The notes under the pieces were generated by a model that did no database searches, was not told the DNA's origin, and saw only the letters and a program-made list of their open reading frames with translations. DNA of 59,442 nt from Kosmotogales bacterium (GTDB taxonomy: Bacteria > Thermotogota > Thermotogae > Petrotogales > Kosmotogaceae). The stretch is taken from contig JASGMR010000005.1 of NCBI GenBank assembly GCA_030156385.1, forward strand, positions 1 to 59,442. The letters are read 5' to 3'. The position numbers and the translations under genes are program-made. This document shows positions 37,134 to 46,742 of this stretch, one piece after another; within the stretch, counting starts at the first letter, position 1; the number at the start of each line of letters is the position of its first letter.

Positions 37134-37501
37134 TGATTCAACTTGAGTCTTATCTTAAAGTAGCGGATAATTCAGGTGCGAAAGTTATAAAAGTAATTCA
37201 AGTTCAGGGTGGATTTTTTAGAAAAACCGGTACTATAGGCGATACGGTAGTAGCTTCTGTTAAAGAAGCGGCACCAAATACAGATTTTAAAAAGGGTGAT
37301 ATAGTAAGGGCTGTTCTCGTAAGAACAAAAAAAGAAGTGAGAAGAAATGATGGGACTTACATAAGATTTGATGATAATGCGGCTGTTATTATCGATAAGA
37401 TGAATCAACCCAAGGGTACAAGGGTATTTGGTCCGGTTGCAAGAGAAGTGAGAGAAAAGGGTTTTTCTAAAATAGCGTCTCTGGCTCAAGAGCTATGGTA
37501 A
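37133..37501 (+). CDS. rplN: 50S ribosomal protein L14
   Basis: L14 forms an intersubunit bridge and binds the silencing factor RsfS in other bacteria. The 122-residue protein has [51 protein letters not shown] and [17 protein letters not shown]. Normal length and position. Confidence 0.97.
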   Translation: MIQLESYLKVADNSGAKVIKVIQVQGGFFRKTGTIGDTVVASVKEAAPNTDFKKGDIVRAVLVRTKKEVRRNDGTYIRFDDNAAVIIDKMNQPKGTRVFGPVAREVREKGFSKIASLAQELW

Positions 37502-37513
37502 GAGGTGATATTT

Positions 37514-37831
37514 ATGAAAATTAAAAAAGACGATAGAGTTAAAGTAATTTCAGGAAAAGATAAGGGAAAAGAAGGAAAAGTTTTAAAAACTTTTGCGAAA
37601 GAAAATAGAATTATTGTCGAGGGTATAAATAAGATAAAGAGACATCAAAGAGCTACTAATAATCAAAGAGAAAGTGGAATAATCGAGAAAGATGCTCCAA
37701 TTTCGGTGAACAAAGTTATGCTTATCTGCCCTGTTTGTGATAAACCTACAAGAATTGGCCACAAGCGTTTGGAAAATAATGAGAAAGTAAGAATGTGTAA
37801 AAAATGTGGCGAAATAATTGATAAGGTATGA
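37514..37831 (+). CDS. rplX: 50S ribosomal protein L24
   Basis: L24 starts assembly of one domain of 23S rRNA. From ATG 37514 it has 105 residues, with the KOW motif VKVISGKDKGKEGKVLKTF. The C-terminal half keeps four cysteines in two C-x-x-C pairs (CPVCDKPTRIGHK and CKKCGEII), a small zinc-ribbon form. GAGGTG (37502-37507) fits ATG 37514; the longer frame from GTG 37505 starts inside it. Confidence 0.95.
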   Translation: MKIKKDDRVKVISGKDKGKEGKVLKTFAKENRIIVEGINKIKRHQRATNNQRESGIIEKDAPISVNKVMLICPVCDKPTRIGHKRLENNEKVRMCKKCGEIIDKV

Positions 37832-37845
37832 GGGGGGAATAAAAA

Positions 37846-38400
37846 ATGATTGCAAAAAACAAACCTTTGAAAGAATTGTATTTTAACGAAATAATTCCTT
37901 CCATGATGAAAGAATATAATTACAAAAATGAGCTTCAGGTTCCAAAATTGTCAAAGGTAATTATAAATATGGGAATAGGTGAAGGAACAAGAAATTCGGA
38001 AATAATTGATATTCACGCAAAGGAATTGGCTTTAATTGCAGGACAAAAACCTGTAATAACGAAGGCTAAAAGAAGTATTTCTAATTTTAAATTGAGAGAG
38101 GGAATGCCGGTCGGAGTTAAAGTCACTTTAAGAGGAATGCAGATGTATAATTTTCTTTATAAATTAATACATGTTGTCCTTCCAAAATTGAGAGATTTTA
38201 GAGGATTGAATCCTAACTCCTTCGATGGAAGAGGAAATTACTCCCTGGGATTGCCAGAACAGCTTGTATTCCCTGAAATGAAAGCTGATAAAGTTAAGCG
38301 AATACAGGGAATGAATATTGTAGTTGTAACTACGAGTTCAACGAACGAAGAAGCCAGAAGTCTATTAAAAGGACTTGGAATGCCGTTTAAAAAGGTATAA
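37846..38400 (+). CDS. rplE: 50S ribosomal protein L5
   Basis: L5 binds 5S rRNA and contacts the P-site tRNA. The 184-residue protein has [51 protein letters not shown] and the C-terminal [28 protein letters not shown] precedes the ATG. Normal length. Confidence 0.97.
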   Translation: MIAKNKPLKELYFNEIIPSMMKEYNYKNELQVPKLSKVIINMGIGEGTRNSEIIDIHAKELALIAGQKPVITKAKRSISNFKLREGMPVGVKVTLRGMQMYNFLYKLIHVVLPKLRDFRGLNPNSFDGRGNYSLGLPEQLVFPEMKADKVKRIQGMNIVVVTTSSTNEEARSLLKGLGMPFKKV

Positions 38401-38410
38401 GGAGGAAATT

Positions 38411-38596
38411 ATGGCGAAAAAATCTATGATTGCAAAGGCTAAGAGAACTCCTAAATTTTCCACAAGAAAATACAACAGATGTAGCATTTGTGGCAGGCCA
38501 AGAGCGGTATATAGAGAGTTTGGTTTATGTAGAATATGTTTTAGAAAGTTAGCCTCAGAGGGTGTTTTGCCTGGGGTAAAAAAGGCTAGCTGGTAA
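38411..38596 (+). CDS. rpsN: 30S ribosomal protein S14, zinc-binding short form
   Basis: This is the 61-residue, zinc-binding (type Z) S14. Four cysteines in C-S-I-C and C-R-I-C pairs frame the block [20 protein letters not shown] lies before ATG 38411; the longer frame from 38375 overlaps the end of rplE and is not used. Only this form is seen in the window, so the cell depends on zinc for it unless a second copy exists elsewhere. Confidence 0.95.
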   Translation: MAKKSMIAKAKRTPKFSTRKYNRCSICGRPRAVYREFGLCRICFRKLASEGVLPGVKKASW

Positions 38597-38608
38597 GGAG
38601 GTAAAATA

Positions 38609-39013
38609 ATGTGGAGTGATCCTATAGCTGATATGCTCACGCGAATTAGGAATGCAAATGCGGCTGTTAAAGAGAATGTTGAAATACCTGCTTCAAATTT
38701 GAAAAGTGATATTTTAGAAATACTTAAAAAAGAAGGATTTATAGAGGATTTTAAATATATTGAAGATGGTAAACAGGGAATACTTAAAGTATTTTTAAAA
38801 TATAAAGGAAACAGAAAAAACAGAATACATGTAATTACTGGAATTGTAAGGGTTTCAAAACCAGGAAGAAGATTTTATGTAACTAAAGATAATCTCCCGA
38901 AGGTAAAGTCTGGAATGGGCATTGCAGTAATAAGTACATCAAAAGGTGTTGTTACTGATAAAATGGCCAGAAAGATTGGCGTTGGTGGAGAGGTTATCTG
39001 TTATGTATGGTAA
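38609..39013 (+). CDS. rpsH: 30S ribosomal protein S8
   Basis: S8 binds the central domain of 16S rRNA and, in E. coli, represses the spc operon at rplE. The 134-residue protein starts [17 protein letters not shown] and ends with the block [27 protein letters not shown] precedes the ATG. Normal length and order. Confidence 0.97.
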   Translation: MWSDPIADMLTRIRNANAAVKENVEIPASNLKSDILEILKKEGFIEDFKYIEDGKQGILKVFLKYKGNRKNRIHVITGIVRVSKPGRRFYVTKDNLPKVKSGMGIAVISTSKGVVTDKMARKIGVGGEVICYVW

Positions 39014-39028
39014 TAGGAGGTTTTTTCT

Positions 39029-39583
39029 ATGTCAAGATTAACTAAAAAACCTATAGTTCTTCCCAAAGGTGTTCAAGTAACTATCGATGATAAATTGGTT
39101 GTAGTGAAGGGCCCAAAGGGAGAGTTGAAAAGAGATATTTTTGATGAAGTGAAGTTAGAACAAAAGGAAGACGGTATCTATATAATTCAGAAAAATGATA
39201 ATTTGATTAGAAAAAGCGAGCAAAAGAAGATAGCCATGATGTGTGGTACATTTGCTTCACTTTTGAAAAGTATGATTATAGGTGTTTCGGAGGGTTTTAA
39301 AAAAGAGTTGGAGATAGTTGGAGTAGGATATAGAGCTCAATTAAAAGGGAAAAATTTAATTTTAAATTTGGGATATTCACATCCTATCGAAGTTGTTCCA
39401 CCCGAAGGAATTGTTTTTGAGGTATCTTCTCCAACGGCTATAAGTGTTTCCGGAATTCAAAAAGATATTGTTGGCCAGGTTGCGGCAAATATAAAAAGAT
39501 GGAGAATTCCGATAGTTTATTCCGGAAAAGGTATAAGATATAAAGGTGAGTACATTAGAACTAAAGTTGGTAAAAAGGTATAG
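39029..39583 (+). CDS. rplF: 50S ribosomal protein L6
   Basis: L6 lies near the sarcin-ricin loop. The 184-residue protein has two related domains: [21 protein letters not shown] near the start and the second with [19 protein letters not shown], then [18 protein letters not shown] at the end. AGGAGG precedes the ATG. Normal length. Confidence 0.97.
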   Translation: MSRLTKKPIVLPKGVQVTIDDKLVVVKGPKGELKRDIFDEVKLEQKEDGIYIIQKNDNLIRKSEQKKIAMMCGTFASLLKSMIIGVSEGFKKELEIVGVGYRAQLKGKNLILNLGYSHPIEVVPPEGIVFEVSSPTAISVSGIQKDIVGQVAANIKRWRIPIVYSGKGIRYKGEYIRTKVGKKV

Positions 39584-39596
39584 GGGATGATGCTGA

Positions 39597-39965
39597 ATGG
39601 AAAAAAGAATTGACAAAAAACTCAATAGAAAAAAGAAGCACTTAAGCATAAGAAGAAAAATATCAGGAACTTCCGAAAAACCTAGGCTGGCTGTGTTTAA
39701 GAGTGAAAAGCATATTTATGCTCAAATAATAGACGATATGAAAGGTAATACGATTGTAAGCGCTTCTACGGTTGATAAAGAATTGAAAGAAGAATTGAAA
39801 AAAACATGGAATATTGAAGCCGCTGAGAAAGTGGGAGAATTGTTGGCAAAAAGAGCAGTTGAAAAAGGAATATCAAGTGTAGTTTTTGACAGAGGAGGTT
39901 TTAAGTATCACGGAAGAATAAAATCTCTGGCAGATAGCGCAAGAAAAGCAGGACTTAAGTTTTAA
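39597..39965 (+). CDS. rplR: 50S ribosomal protein L18
   Basis: L18 carries 5S rRNA into the large subunit. The 122-residue protein has [40 protein letters not shown] and the C-terminal [21 protein letters not shown] weak GGGGATG lies before the start. Normal length and position after rplF. Confidence 0.97.
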   Translation: MEKRIDKKLNRKKKHLSIRRKISGTSEKPRLAVFKSEKHIYAQIIDDMKGNTIVSASTVDKELKEELKKTWNIEAAEKVGELLAKRAVEKGISSVVFDRGGFKYHGRIKSLADSARKAGLKF

Positions 39966-39976
39966 GGAGGTTAATA

Positions 39977-40525
39977 ATGCCTGAAATGAAAAGGAAAAGA
40001 CCTATTGAAAATCAGATAGAAGAAAAAGAATTTGAAGAAAGAATAATAGAAATTAAAAGAGTAACAAAGGTTGTTTCCGGTGGTAAAAATCTTTCCTTTA
40101 GGGTAACGGCTGTTGTAGGAAATAGCAAGGGAAAAGTTGGATTGGGAACCGGAAGTGCAAGAGAAGTTCCAACGGCTATCAGAAAAGCCATATTGGAAGC
40201 AAAAAAGAATATCGTTGAAATTTCAATTATTAATGATACTATACCCTATGAAGTAATTGGCAAGCAGGATTCTTCAAAAGTATTGTTGAAGCCAGCGGGA
40301 CCTGGAACCGGTATTATAGCGAATTCAGCTGTTCGTGCTATAGTTGAATTATCCGGAATCAAAAATGTTCTAACCAAATCCCTTGGTTCAACGAGTGTTT
40401 TGAATTTAGCCAGAGCAACGCTTAATGGCTTACTTGAAATTAAATCTCCTCATAATTACGCGAAGCTTCGAGATATATCCGTAAAAGAGGTTTTTTATGG
40501 GGTAAATGGGGAGGCAGAACAGTAA
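39977..40525 (+). CDS. rpsE: 30S ribosomal protein S5
   Basis: S5 helps keep decoding accurate and lines the mRNA entry. The 182-residue protein has the N-terminal RNA-binding part ([20 protein letters not shown]), [18 protein letters not shown] and the C-terminal [27 protein letters not shown] precedes the ATG. Its stop overlaps the rpmD start. Confidence 0.97.
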   Translation: MPEMKRKRPIENQIEEKEFEERIIEIKRVTKVVSGGKNLSFRVTAVVGNSKGKVGLGTGSAREVPTAIRKAILEAKKNIVEISIINDTIPYEVIGKQDSSKVLLKPAGPGTGIIANSAVRAIVELSGIKNVLTKSLGSTSVLNLARATLNGLLEIKSPHNYAKLRDISVKEVFYGVNGEAEQ

Positions 40526-40719
40526 TGTCAAAGGAATTAAAAGTTACATTGATAAAAAGTCCGATTGGCTATGATTTTACCCAAAGAGCGACTGTAAAGG
40601 CTTTAGGACTTAAAAAGATGAACAGCTCGGTCATTAAAGAAGATACCAAGGAAATAAGAGGAATGATTAAAAAAATAAATCATCTTTTATCAATAGAAGA
40701 AATTGATAAAGAACAATAA
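40525..40719 (+). CDS. rpmD: 50S ribosomal protein L30
   Basis: The 64-residue protein has the L30 pattern: a first strand KVTLIKSPIGY, then TQRATVKALGLKKMNSSVI and a closing helix and strand. GGGGAGG is present in the end of rpsE. L30 is absent from some bacteria but common in Thermotogota and Firmicutes. Confidence 0.95.
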   Translation: MSKELKVTLIKSPIGYDFTQRATVKALGLKKMNSSVIKEDTKEIRGMIKKINHLLSIEEIDKEQ

Positions 40720-40736
40720 TAGGGGGTAGATTTACG

Positions 40737-41186
40737 ATGACTTTTAAAATTAATGAAATAAAACCTACTCCTGGCTCGAAAAAAGCTAAAAAGAGAGTTG
40801 GTAGGGGAATAGGTTCCGGAAGAGGTAAGCAGTCAACCAGAGGAGCTAAAGGACAAACCAGAGCGAGTGGAAAAGTATCACCTTATTTTGAAGGGGGACA
40901 AACACCTTTATATAGAAGGTTTCCGATAAAAGGATTTACAAACAGCAGATTCGAAAAGAAAATACAGATTGTGAATCTTGATGATTTGGAATACTTTTTT
41001 GATTCTGGCGAAGAAGTAAATCCTCAAACATTATTGGAAAGAAAAGTATTGAAAAAACTTGGAGATGGAATAAAAATTTTAGGAAGAGGAGAGATAACAA
41101 AAGATTTAAAAGTAAAAGCTCATCAGTTCAGCAAGAAAGCTGAAGAAAAGATTAAGGCTGCTGGTGGTAGTGTAGAGGTGATATAA
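40737..41186 (+). CDS. rplO: 50S ribosomal protein L15
   Basis: L15 is a late assembly protein of the large subunit. The 149-residue protein has a glycine- and arginine-rich N-terminal part (RVGRGIGSGRGKQSTRGAKG), FEGGQTPLYRRFPIKGF, and the globular C-terminal half ending AAGGSVEVI. The ATG is close behind rpmD, and secY follows after one base. Confidence 0.97.
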   Translation: MTFKINEIKPTPGSKKAKKRVGRGIGSGRGKQSTRGAKGQTRASGKVSPYFEGGQTPLYRRFPIKGFTNSRFEKKIQIVNLDDLEYFFDSGEEVNPQTLLERKVLKKLGDGIKILGRGEITKDLKVKAHQFSKKAEEKIKAAGGSVEVI

Positions 41187-41187
41187 A

Positions 41188-42486
41188 ATGTGGAAAGCAT
41201 TAAAAAATGCGTTTAGAATTCCTGAAGTAAGATCAAGAATATTTTTTACATTGCTCGCTTTCGCTGTTTTTAGATTAGGGACGTATATACCGGTACCGGG
41301 TTTGGACATAGAAGCATGGTCCAGTTACTTTACAGGACTTTCCGAAGGTGGAGCCGGTGGATTCATAGGTTTTTTTGATATATTTACTGGAGGAGCTCTA
41401 AAGAATTTTTCCATATTCGCCATGAGCGTTACACCTTATATTAACTCTTCTATTATGCTTACACTTTTAGCTTCAGTTATTCCCAGCCTGAAAGAAATGC
41501 AGAAAGAGGGCGAGGAAGGCAAGAAAAAGTATGCTAAATTAACGAGAAATCTGACGATTGGTCTGGCGGTCGTTCAGGCGGTTCTGTTAACAACAGCCCT
41601 TTCAGGTAATGAAGCCGTAATAGCGGTGCCAAACAGACTGCTGTTCATATTATTATCTGCAGTTTCAATGGTGGGTGGAACGATGTTCTTGTTATGGTTG
41701 GGTGAACAAATCACCGACAGAGGAATTGGTCAGGGAGTATCGATGCTTATTTTTGCAGGTATTGTTGCAAGATATCCGCAATATTTAGTTCAGATTTCGG
41801 TTTCTCTCACTCCATTCCATTGGGTAATACTGGGTATAATATTTGTTGCCGTTGTTTTTGGAACGATATTTGTACAGATGGGTGAAAGAAAGATAGAAAT
41901 TCAGTATGCCAGGAGAGTTTCTGGAAGAAAAGTATACGGTGGAGTTTCGAGTCATGTTCCCATAAAGGTTAATCAGGGCGGTGTTATTCCTATTATTTTT
42001 GCTTCGGCTATCATGACATTGCCGCAGATGATTGCAAGTGCTTTGCCGGATGGTGGAGCTAAAGCAACCGTTGAAAGCTTATTTTCCTTTACGTCACCAC
42101 TTTATTTATTGATTTATGGTGCTCTGGTATTTTTCTTCACATATTTTTACAGTACGATGGTTTTTGATGTAAAAGATATGTCAAATAACATAAAAAATTA
42201 TGGAGGATATATACCTGGTATAAGACCCGGATATCCAACTGAGCAATATATAAGGAAAATTCTCTCCAGAGTTACATTCCTTGGAGCGGTTTTTCTGGTA
42301 ATTATTGCTTTAATGCCGGCTTTTGTACAGGCAGGAACTGGATTAAGCGGCGTAATGTTGGGTGGTACTTCAACATTGATTGCCGTTGGAGTTTCCTTAG
42401 ATGTCCTTCAACAGATAGAGTCCCACTTGTTGGTCAGAAATTATGAAGGGTTCATGAAGAAAGGCAGATTGAAGGGAAGAAGATGA
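41188..42486 (+). CDS. secY: Protein translocase channel subunit SecY
   Basis: SecY is the membrane channel for protein export. The 432-residue protein has ten hydrophobic helices, the start LKNAFRIPEVRSRIFFTLLA, the plug region after GLDI, FSIFAMSVTPYINSSIMLTL, and the cytoplasmic loop SGRKVYGGVSSHVPIKVNQG. It lies in its usual spc position between rplO and adk, two genes away from its SecA partner only in the functional sense; secA is at 19887. A GAGGTG lies before the ATG. Confidence 0.97.
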   Translation: MWKALKNAFRIPEVRSRIFFTLLAFAVFRLGTYIPVPGLDIEAWSSYFTGLSEGGAGGFIGFFDIFTGGALKNFSIFAMSVTPYINSSIMLTLLASVIPSLKEMQKEGEEGKKKYAKLTRNLTIGLAVVQAVLLTTALSGNEAVIAVPNRLLFILLSAVSMVGGTMFLLWLGEQITDRGIGQGVSMLIFAGIVARYPQYLVQISVSLTPFHWVILGIIFVAVVFGTIFVQMGERKIEIQYARRVSGRKVYGGVSSHVPIKVNQGGVIPIIFASAIMTLPQMIASALPDGGAKATVESLFSFTSPLYLLIYGALVFFFTYFYSTMVFDVKDMSNNIKNYGGYIPGIRPGYPTEQYIRKILSRVTFLGAVFLVIIALMPAFVQAGTGLSGVMLGGTSTLIAVGVSLDVLQQIESHLLVRNYEGFMKKGRLKGRR

Positions 42487-43139
42487 TAGATGTTATGAAT
42501 ATTATATTATTGGGACCTCCAGGTGCCGGTAAAGGTACACAGGCAAAATTTATTGTAGAAAAATATAAAATAATTCATATATCTACCGGAGATATGCTGA
42601 GAGAAGCCGTTTCTTCGGCGAGTGAGCTGGGGTTAAAAGTTAAATCTATTCTTGAAAAGGGACTTCTCGTTTCAGATGACATTATGAACGAGCTTGTTAA
42701 AGAAAGACTATCAAGGAAAGACTCTGAAAAAGGTTTTATTCTGGATGGTTTTCCAAGAACGGTTAATCAGGCAGAAAATCTTGAGAATATTTTGAAGGGT
42801 TTGAATAAAAAAATAGATTATGTTATATTCGTAAATGCTGATGAAGAAACTGTTGTTAGAAGGATTTCAAATAGAAGAGTGTGTCCGAAATGTGGAAGGG
42901 TTTACAACTTGTTGACTCTTAAACCCGAAAATGATTCTTTATGTGATAATTGCGGTTCGGAGATTATACAAAGAAAAGATGACAAAGAACAGACTGTAAG
43001 AGATAGATATAATGTATATAAAGAAAATACACAGCCTGTCATAGACTACTATGAAAATAAAAAAATCTTGTTTGAAGTTGACGGATCAAGGGATTTACAT
43101 GAAGTTAACAAGAAAGTTATGCAAATATTAGGGAATTAA
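42483..43139 (+). CDS. adk: Adenylate kinase, zinc-lid type
   Basis: Adk equilibrates ATP, ADP and AMP. The P-loop is GPPGAGKGTQAKF near residue 12, followed by STGDMLREAV and DGFPRTVNQAE. The lid holds two C-x-x-C pairs (VCPKCGRVYN and LCDNCGSE), the zinc-binding form common in Gram-positives and thermophiles. The 218-residue frame starts at the ATG overlapping the secY stop; the ATG at 42495 also gives a classical N-terminus (MNIILLGPPG), but the AGGG before 42483 is better spaced. Confidence 0.96.
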   Translation: MIDVMNIILLGPPGAGKGTQAKFIVEKYKIIHISTGDMLREAVSSASELGLKVKSILEKGLLVSDDIMNELVKERLSRKDSEKGFILDGFPRTVNQAENLENILKGLNKKIDYVIFVNADEETVVRRISNRRVCPKCGRVYNLLTLKPENDSLCDNCGSEIIQRKDDKEQTVRDRYNVYKENTQPVIDYYENKKILFEVDGSRDLHEVNKKVMQILGN

Positions 43140-43141
43140 GA

Positions 43142-43894
43142 ATGATAAGATTAAAGTCCATACAGGAAATCAATAAAATAGAAACAGCTTCAAAAATAGT
43201 AGCGGAATTGCTTGAGAGAATTGAAGGAATGATATGTAAAGATTTACCGACGTATGAGTTGGAAAAGTTTGCAGTGGATTTTATCGAAACCAAAAAGGCG
43301 CTTCCGGCCTGTAAAGGATATAATGGATTTCCATACGCTTTATGTATTTCGGTGAATGACACAGTTATTCATGGTTTTCCAAGTAAGAAAGAAATACTTA
43401 AAGAAGGAGATTTGGTTTCTGTTGATTGCGTTGTAAACAAAGATGGTTTTTTTGGAGATTCGACCAAAACCTTTGTTGTAGGAGATTTTTTGACTGAAAT
43501 TGATAAGGTCTTGTTTATGAAAACGAAAGAATCGTTGTATAATGCAATTGAAATTGCGATTGAGGGCAATCATATAGGCGATTTGGGAAATATAGTTTCT
43601 AAAACTGTTATTCCATCTGGGTTATCGGTAATAAAAGAATATTCCGGTCATGGCGTGGGATTAAAAATGCACGAAGATCCGTCAATACCGAACTATGGAA
43701 GAAAAAATACAGGTCCTGTAATAAGATGTGGTATGACTCTCGCAATCGAACCTATGGTTGTAGAAGGGTCGCCGGATATTTATGTTGAAGAAGATGGGTG
43801 GACTGTGAAGACTGTCGATCAAAGAAGAGCCGCGCATTTTGAACATACGGTAGTAATAGAAAAAAACGGTCCAAGAATTCTCACGGCAATATAG
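43142..43894 (+). CDS. map: Methionine aminopeptidase, type I
   Basis: Map removes the initiator methionine from new proteins. The 250-residue enzyme keeps the five metal ligands: two aspartates in [18 protein letters not shown], the histidine in [14 protein letters not shown], and glutamates in AIEPMVVEG and HFEHTVVI. It is the short type I form without an N-terminal extension. It follows adk by two bases in the normal spc order. Confidence 0.97.
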   Translation: MIRLKSIQEINKIETASKIVAELLERIEGMICKDLPTYELEKFAVDFIETKKALPACKGYNGFPYALCISVNDTVIHGFPSKKEILKEGDLVSVDCVVNKDGFFGDSTKTFVVGDFLTEIDKVLFMKTKESLYNAIEIAIEGNHIGDLGNIVSKTVIPSGLSVIKEYSGHGVGLKMHEDPSIPNYGRKNTGPVIRCGMTLAIEPMVVEGSPDIYVEEDGWTVKTVDQRRAAHFEHTVVIEKNGPRILTAI

Positions 43895-43904
43895 GAGGAA
43901 TTTC

Positions 43905-44150
43905 ATGGCTGAAAAGAATGATGTAATAAAAATAGATGGAATTATTTTAGAATCGATGCCGAATGCTACTTTTAAAGTGAAGCTTGAAAATGGACATAAT
44001 ATTTTGGCCCATATTTCAGGAAAGATGAGGAAAAACTTTATTAGACTGATGCCTGGTGATAGAGTGGTTGTCGAATTATCGATTTATGATTTGGAAAAAG
44101 GAAGAATTATTTATAGAAAGAAAGTGCAAAAAGGAGGAGGAACGAATTGA
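43905..44150 (+). CDS. infA: Translation initiation factor IF-1
   Basis: IF-1 blocks the A site during initiation. The 81-residue protein has the OB-fold blocks [39 protein letters not shown] and [20 protein letters not shown]. About nine residues (with three glycines) extend beyond the usual C-terminus of 72 or so. AGGAGG precedes the ATG. The stop overlaps the rpmJ start by two bases. Confidence 0.96.
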   Translation: MAEKNDVIKIDGIILESMPNATFKVKLENGHNILAHISGKMRKNFIRLMPGDRVVVELSIYDLEKGRIIYRKKVQKGGGTN

Positions 44151-44263
44151 AAGTTAAATCATCTGTGAAGAAGAGATGTGAACATTGTAAGTTGATTACG
44201 AGAAAAGGACGTGTTAGAGTTATTTGTTCCAAAAATCCTAAACACAATCAAAAACAGGGTTAA
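44147..44263 (+). CDS. rpmJ: 50S ribosomal protein L36
   Basis: The 38-residue frame from TTG 44147 reads [15 protein letters not shown] and goes on to [18 protein letters not shown], a complete L36. The zinc ligands are Cys11, Cys14, Cys27 and His33. AAGGAGGAGG (44131-44140) lies ahead of the TTG, whose last two bases are the first two of the infA TGA stop. It is short enough to be missed by size filters. It stands in its usual place between infA and rpsM. Confidence 0.95.
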   Translation: MKVKSSVKKRCEHCKLITRKGRVRVICSKNPKHNQKQG

Positions 44264-44274
44264 GGAGGTATGTA

Positions 44275-44640
44275 ATGGCACGTATTCTTGGAGTTGAACT
44301 TCCAAACAATAAAAAAACATATGTGGCCCTAACATACATTTTTGGTATTGGTTACACTAGAGCACATAAATTGCTCAGTGATACTGAAATTGACGGGCAG
44401 AAAAAAATAAAAGACCTTTCGGACGCTGAAATTAGTACTATAACGAAATATATAAATGAAAATTTTACTATTGAAGGCGACCTGAAACAGGAGAGAGACA
44501 GAGATATTAAAAGGTTGATAGAAATAGGATCCTATAGAGGATACAGACACAAGGCTGGGTTGCCGGTTAGGGGTCAGAAAACACATTCAAATGCTAGGAC
44601 AAGAAAGGGACCTCGAGCAAGTAGAATAAAGAAAAGGTAA
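44275..44640 (+). CDS. rpsM: 30S ribosomal protein S13
   Basis: S13 bridges the small-subunit head to the large subunit and contacts P-site tRNA. The 121-residue protein starts [20 protein letters not shown] and ends with [20 protein letters not shown] and a basic tail. AAGGAGG precedes the ATG. Normal length. First gene of the alpha part of the cluster. Confidence 0.97.
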   Translation: MARILGVELPNNKKTYVALTYIFGIGYTRAHKLLSDTEIDGQKKIKDLSDAEISTITKYINENFTIEGDLKQERDRDIKRLIEIGSYRGYRHKAGLPVRGQKTHSNARTRKGPRASRIKKR

Positions 44641-44654
44641 TCTGGAGGATATAT

Positions 44655-45047
44655 ATGGCAAAAAAAAGAGTGAGAAACGTAAAAAGAAAGAGAAAATTAA
44701 CGGTAGATAAGGGAGTAGTTCATATCAGATCGACTTTCAACAACACTATAATAACTTTAACCGATGTTGATGGTAATGTAATTATATGGGCATCTGGCGG
44801 TACATCGGGGTATTCCGGTTCAAAGAAATCAACGCCTTACGCTGCTCAGCTTGCTGCTGATAAAATATCCAAAGAAGCCGCAAAGGTTGGTATTTCGAGA
44901 GTGGCTATTGAAGTAACGGGACCTGGAGCAGGAAGGGAATCTGCTATAAGAACAATTCAGGCGGCCGGTTTGAATATTGAAGCTATAAAAGACATTACAC
45001 CTATTCCTCACAATGGTTGTAGACCCAGAAGAAGAAGAAGAGTTTAA
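44655..45047 (+). CDS. rpsK: 30S ribosomal protein S11
   Basis: S11 lies on the platform near the E site. The 130-residue protein has a basic N-terminus followed by [40 protein letters not shown] and the C-terminal [21 protein letters not shown] precedes the ATG. Normal length and order. Confidence 0.97.
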   Translation: MAKKRVRNVKRKRKLTVDKGVVHIRSTFNNTIITLTDVDGNVIIWASGGTSGYSGSKKSTPYAAQLAADKISKEAAKVGISRVAIEVTGPGAGRESAIRTIQAAGLNIEAIKDITPIPHNGCRPRRRRRV

Positions 45048-45061
45048 GAGGAGGATATTTG

Positions 45062-45664
45062 ATGGCTAGATATACTGGACCAATATTTAAATTATCAAGG
45101 AGAGAAGGAATAAGCTTATCTCCAAAATGTACGAAGATAAAAAGAAATTATGCTCCCGGACAACATGGACAATCTCAGAGAAAATTGACTCAATATGGAA
45201 TGCAATTAAGGTCAAAGCAGGCATTGAAAAGAATGTACGGAGTTTTAGAAAAGCAATTCAGAGGTTATTTTTATAAAGCAGCCAGAAGCAAGGAAGAAAC
45301 GGGTCCCGCTTTGGTAAAATTATTGGAATCAAGATTGGATAATGTGGTTTTTAAAATGGGATTTTCTGTCAGTAGAAGACAATCAAGGCAGCTCGTTAAT
45401 CATGGACATGTTAAGGTCAACGGAGTTAAAGTAGATAAAGTTTCATATCTTGTGAAACCGGGAGATGTAATAGAATTTAAAGATAAGAGCAAAAAAATCG
45501 TTCCTGTTGAAGAAGCTATAGAAATATCAAAAAATATTTCGACACCGGCATGGTTAGAAGTTAATTTTGATGAAGTTAAAGGAACGTTTTTAAGAAATCC
45601 CGAAAGAGATGAAGTGGAAATACCTGTTGATATACAATCGATTATTGAATTGTATTCAAAATAA
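45062..45664 (+). CDS. rpsD: 30S ribosomal protein S4, zinc-free form
   Basis: S4 starts small-subunit body assembly and, in E. coli, represses the alpha operon. From ATG 45062 it has 200 residues, with LSRREGISLSPKC, YAPGQHGQSQRKLTQYGMQL and the S4 domain with VSRRQSRQLVNHGHVKVNG. Only one cysteine remains near the N-terminus, so this is the form without a zinc site. AGGAGG (45049-45054) fits ATG 45062 and excludes the TTG at 45059. Confidence 0.96.
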   Translation: MARYTGPIFKLSRREGISLSPKCTKIKRNYAPGQHGQSQRKLTQYGMQLRSKQALKRMYGVLEKQFRGYFYKAARSKEETGPALVKLLESRLDNVVFKMGFSVSRRQSRQLVNHGHVKVNGVKVDKVSYLVKPGDVIEFKDKSKKIVPVEEAIEISKNISTPAWLEVNFDEVKGTFLRNPERDEVEIPVDIQSIIELYSK

Positions 45665-45711
45665 CTTTGTTACTTTCTGGGAAGGAGGTGTAAGCCCAAA
45701 AGGGTGAATGA

Positions 45712-46731
45712 ATGGAAAAATTTGTTTGGCCAAAAAACTTTAGGATTGAACAGGATAAAGAAGATGAAAATAGTTTTTACAGCAGATTTACTCTAACTCC
45801 TCTTGAAAGGGGATATGCGATAACAATAGGAAATGCTTTGAGAAGAATACTTCTTTCCTCTATACCCAGCATGGCAATTACAAGACTTAAAATTCCTGGA
45901 AAATATCATGAATATGATGTTATAGATGGTGTAAAAGAAGATATTTTAGAGTTAATTCTTAATCTGAAAAAAGTTCAGTTGAAGCCTGCATTGGAGTTTT
46001 CAGATCCTGTTAAACTCCATTTTGAAAAAACCGGTCCGGGCGTTTTAAAAGCGGGCGATATAAAAACAGTAACGGGAGTAGAAGTAGTAAATCCAAATCA
46101 ATATATAGCAACATTGAATGAAGATGCCCTCACATACGCTGAAATGTATGCTGAAATTGGTAAAGGTTTTGTTCCTATTTCAGAGATGGACATAGAAAGA
46201 GATATTGAAATGATATATATCGATGGTATTTTCAGTCCCGTTATAAAAGTTAATTATATTACAGAGAATGTACGTGTAGGAAAAAGAACGGATTACGATA
46301 AATTGATTTTGGATGTTTGGACAAAAAAATCGATAAAGCCCTCCGAGGCATTATTAAGGGCAACAGAAATATTATCCAAACATTTAGAAGTTATATCTGG
46401 TGGATTGACTAATAAAGGAGTAACAAGTGAGATCGAAACACCGGAAATACAGATTGTCAAGCAAGAAGAAGCACAAGTGGAATCTGTTCCTGAACCCCCA
46501 ATGATTGAAGAATCGGAAGACGATACTTTAAGTTCAAAGTTGATAGAAGAGCTTGATTTATCTGTAAGATCCCTTAATTGTTTAAAAAGAGATAAAATAA
46601 ATACACTTGGAGATTTAATAAACAAAACGGAATCCGATTTGTTGAAAATCAGAAATTTTGGTGAAAAGTCAAGAGAAGAAGTATTAAATAAACTTGCAGA
46701 AAAATTTGGCATAGTCTTGAAAAAAGAATAG
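45712..46731 (+). CDS. rpoA: RNA polymerase alpha subunit
   Basis: The alpha dimer is the scaffold of RNA polymerase. The 339-residue protein has the N-terminal dimer domain with TPLERGYAITIGNALRRILL and SSIPSMAITRLKI, an acidic and proline-containing linker (about 245-275) and the C-terminal domain with LDLSVRSLNCLKRDKI and NFGEKSREEVLNKL. A strong AAGGAGG (45682-45688) lies 23 bases before the ATG, with a small GCCC/GGGT hairpin between; AGGGTGA closer in may be the effective site. Confidence 0.97.
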   Translation: MEKFVWPKNFRIEQDKEDENSFYSRFTLTPLERGYAITIGNALRRILLSSIPSMAITRLKIPGKYHEYDVIDGVKEDILELILNLKKVQLKPALEFSDPVKLHFEKTGPGVLKAGDIKTVTGVEVVNPNQYIATLNEDALTYAEMYAEIGKGFVPISEMDIERDIEMIYIDGIFSPVIKVNYITENVRVGKRTDYDKLILDVWTKKSIKPSEALLRATEILSKHLEVISGGLTNKGVTSEIETPEIQIVKQEEAQVESVPEPPMIEESEDDTLSSKLIEELDLSVRSLNCLKRDKINTLGDLINKTESDLLKIRNFGEKSREEVLNKLAEKFGIVLKKE

Positions 46732-46742
46732 GAGGCTTTCCA

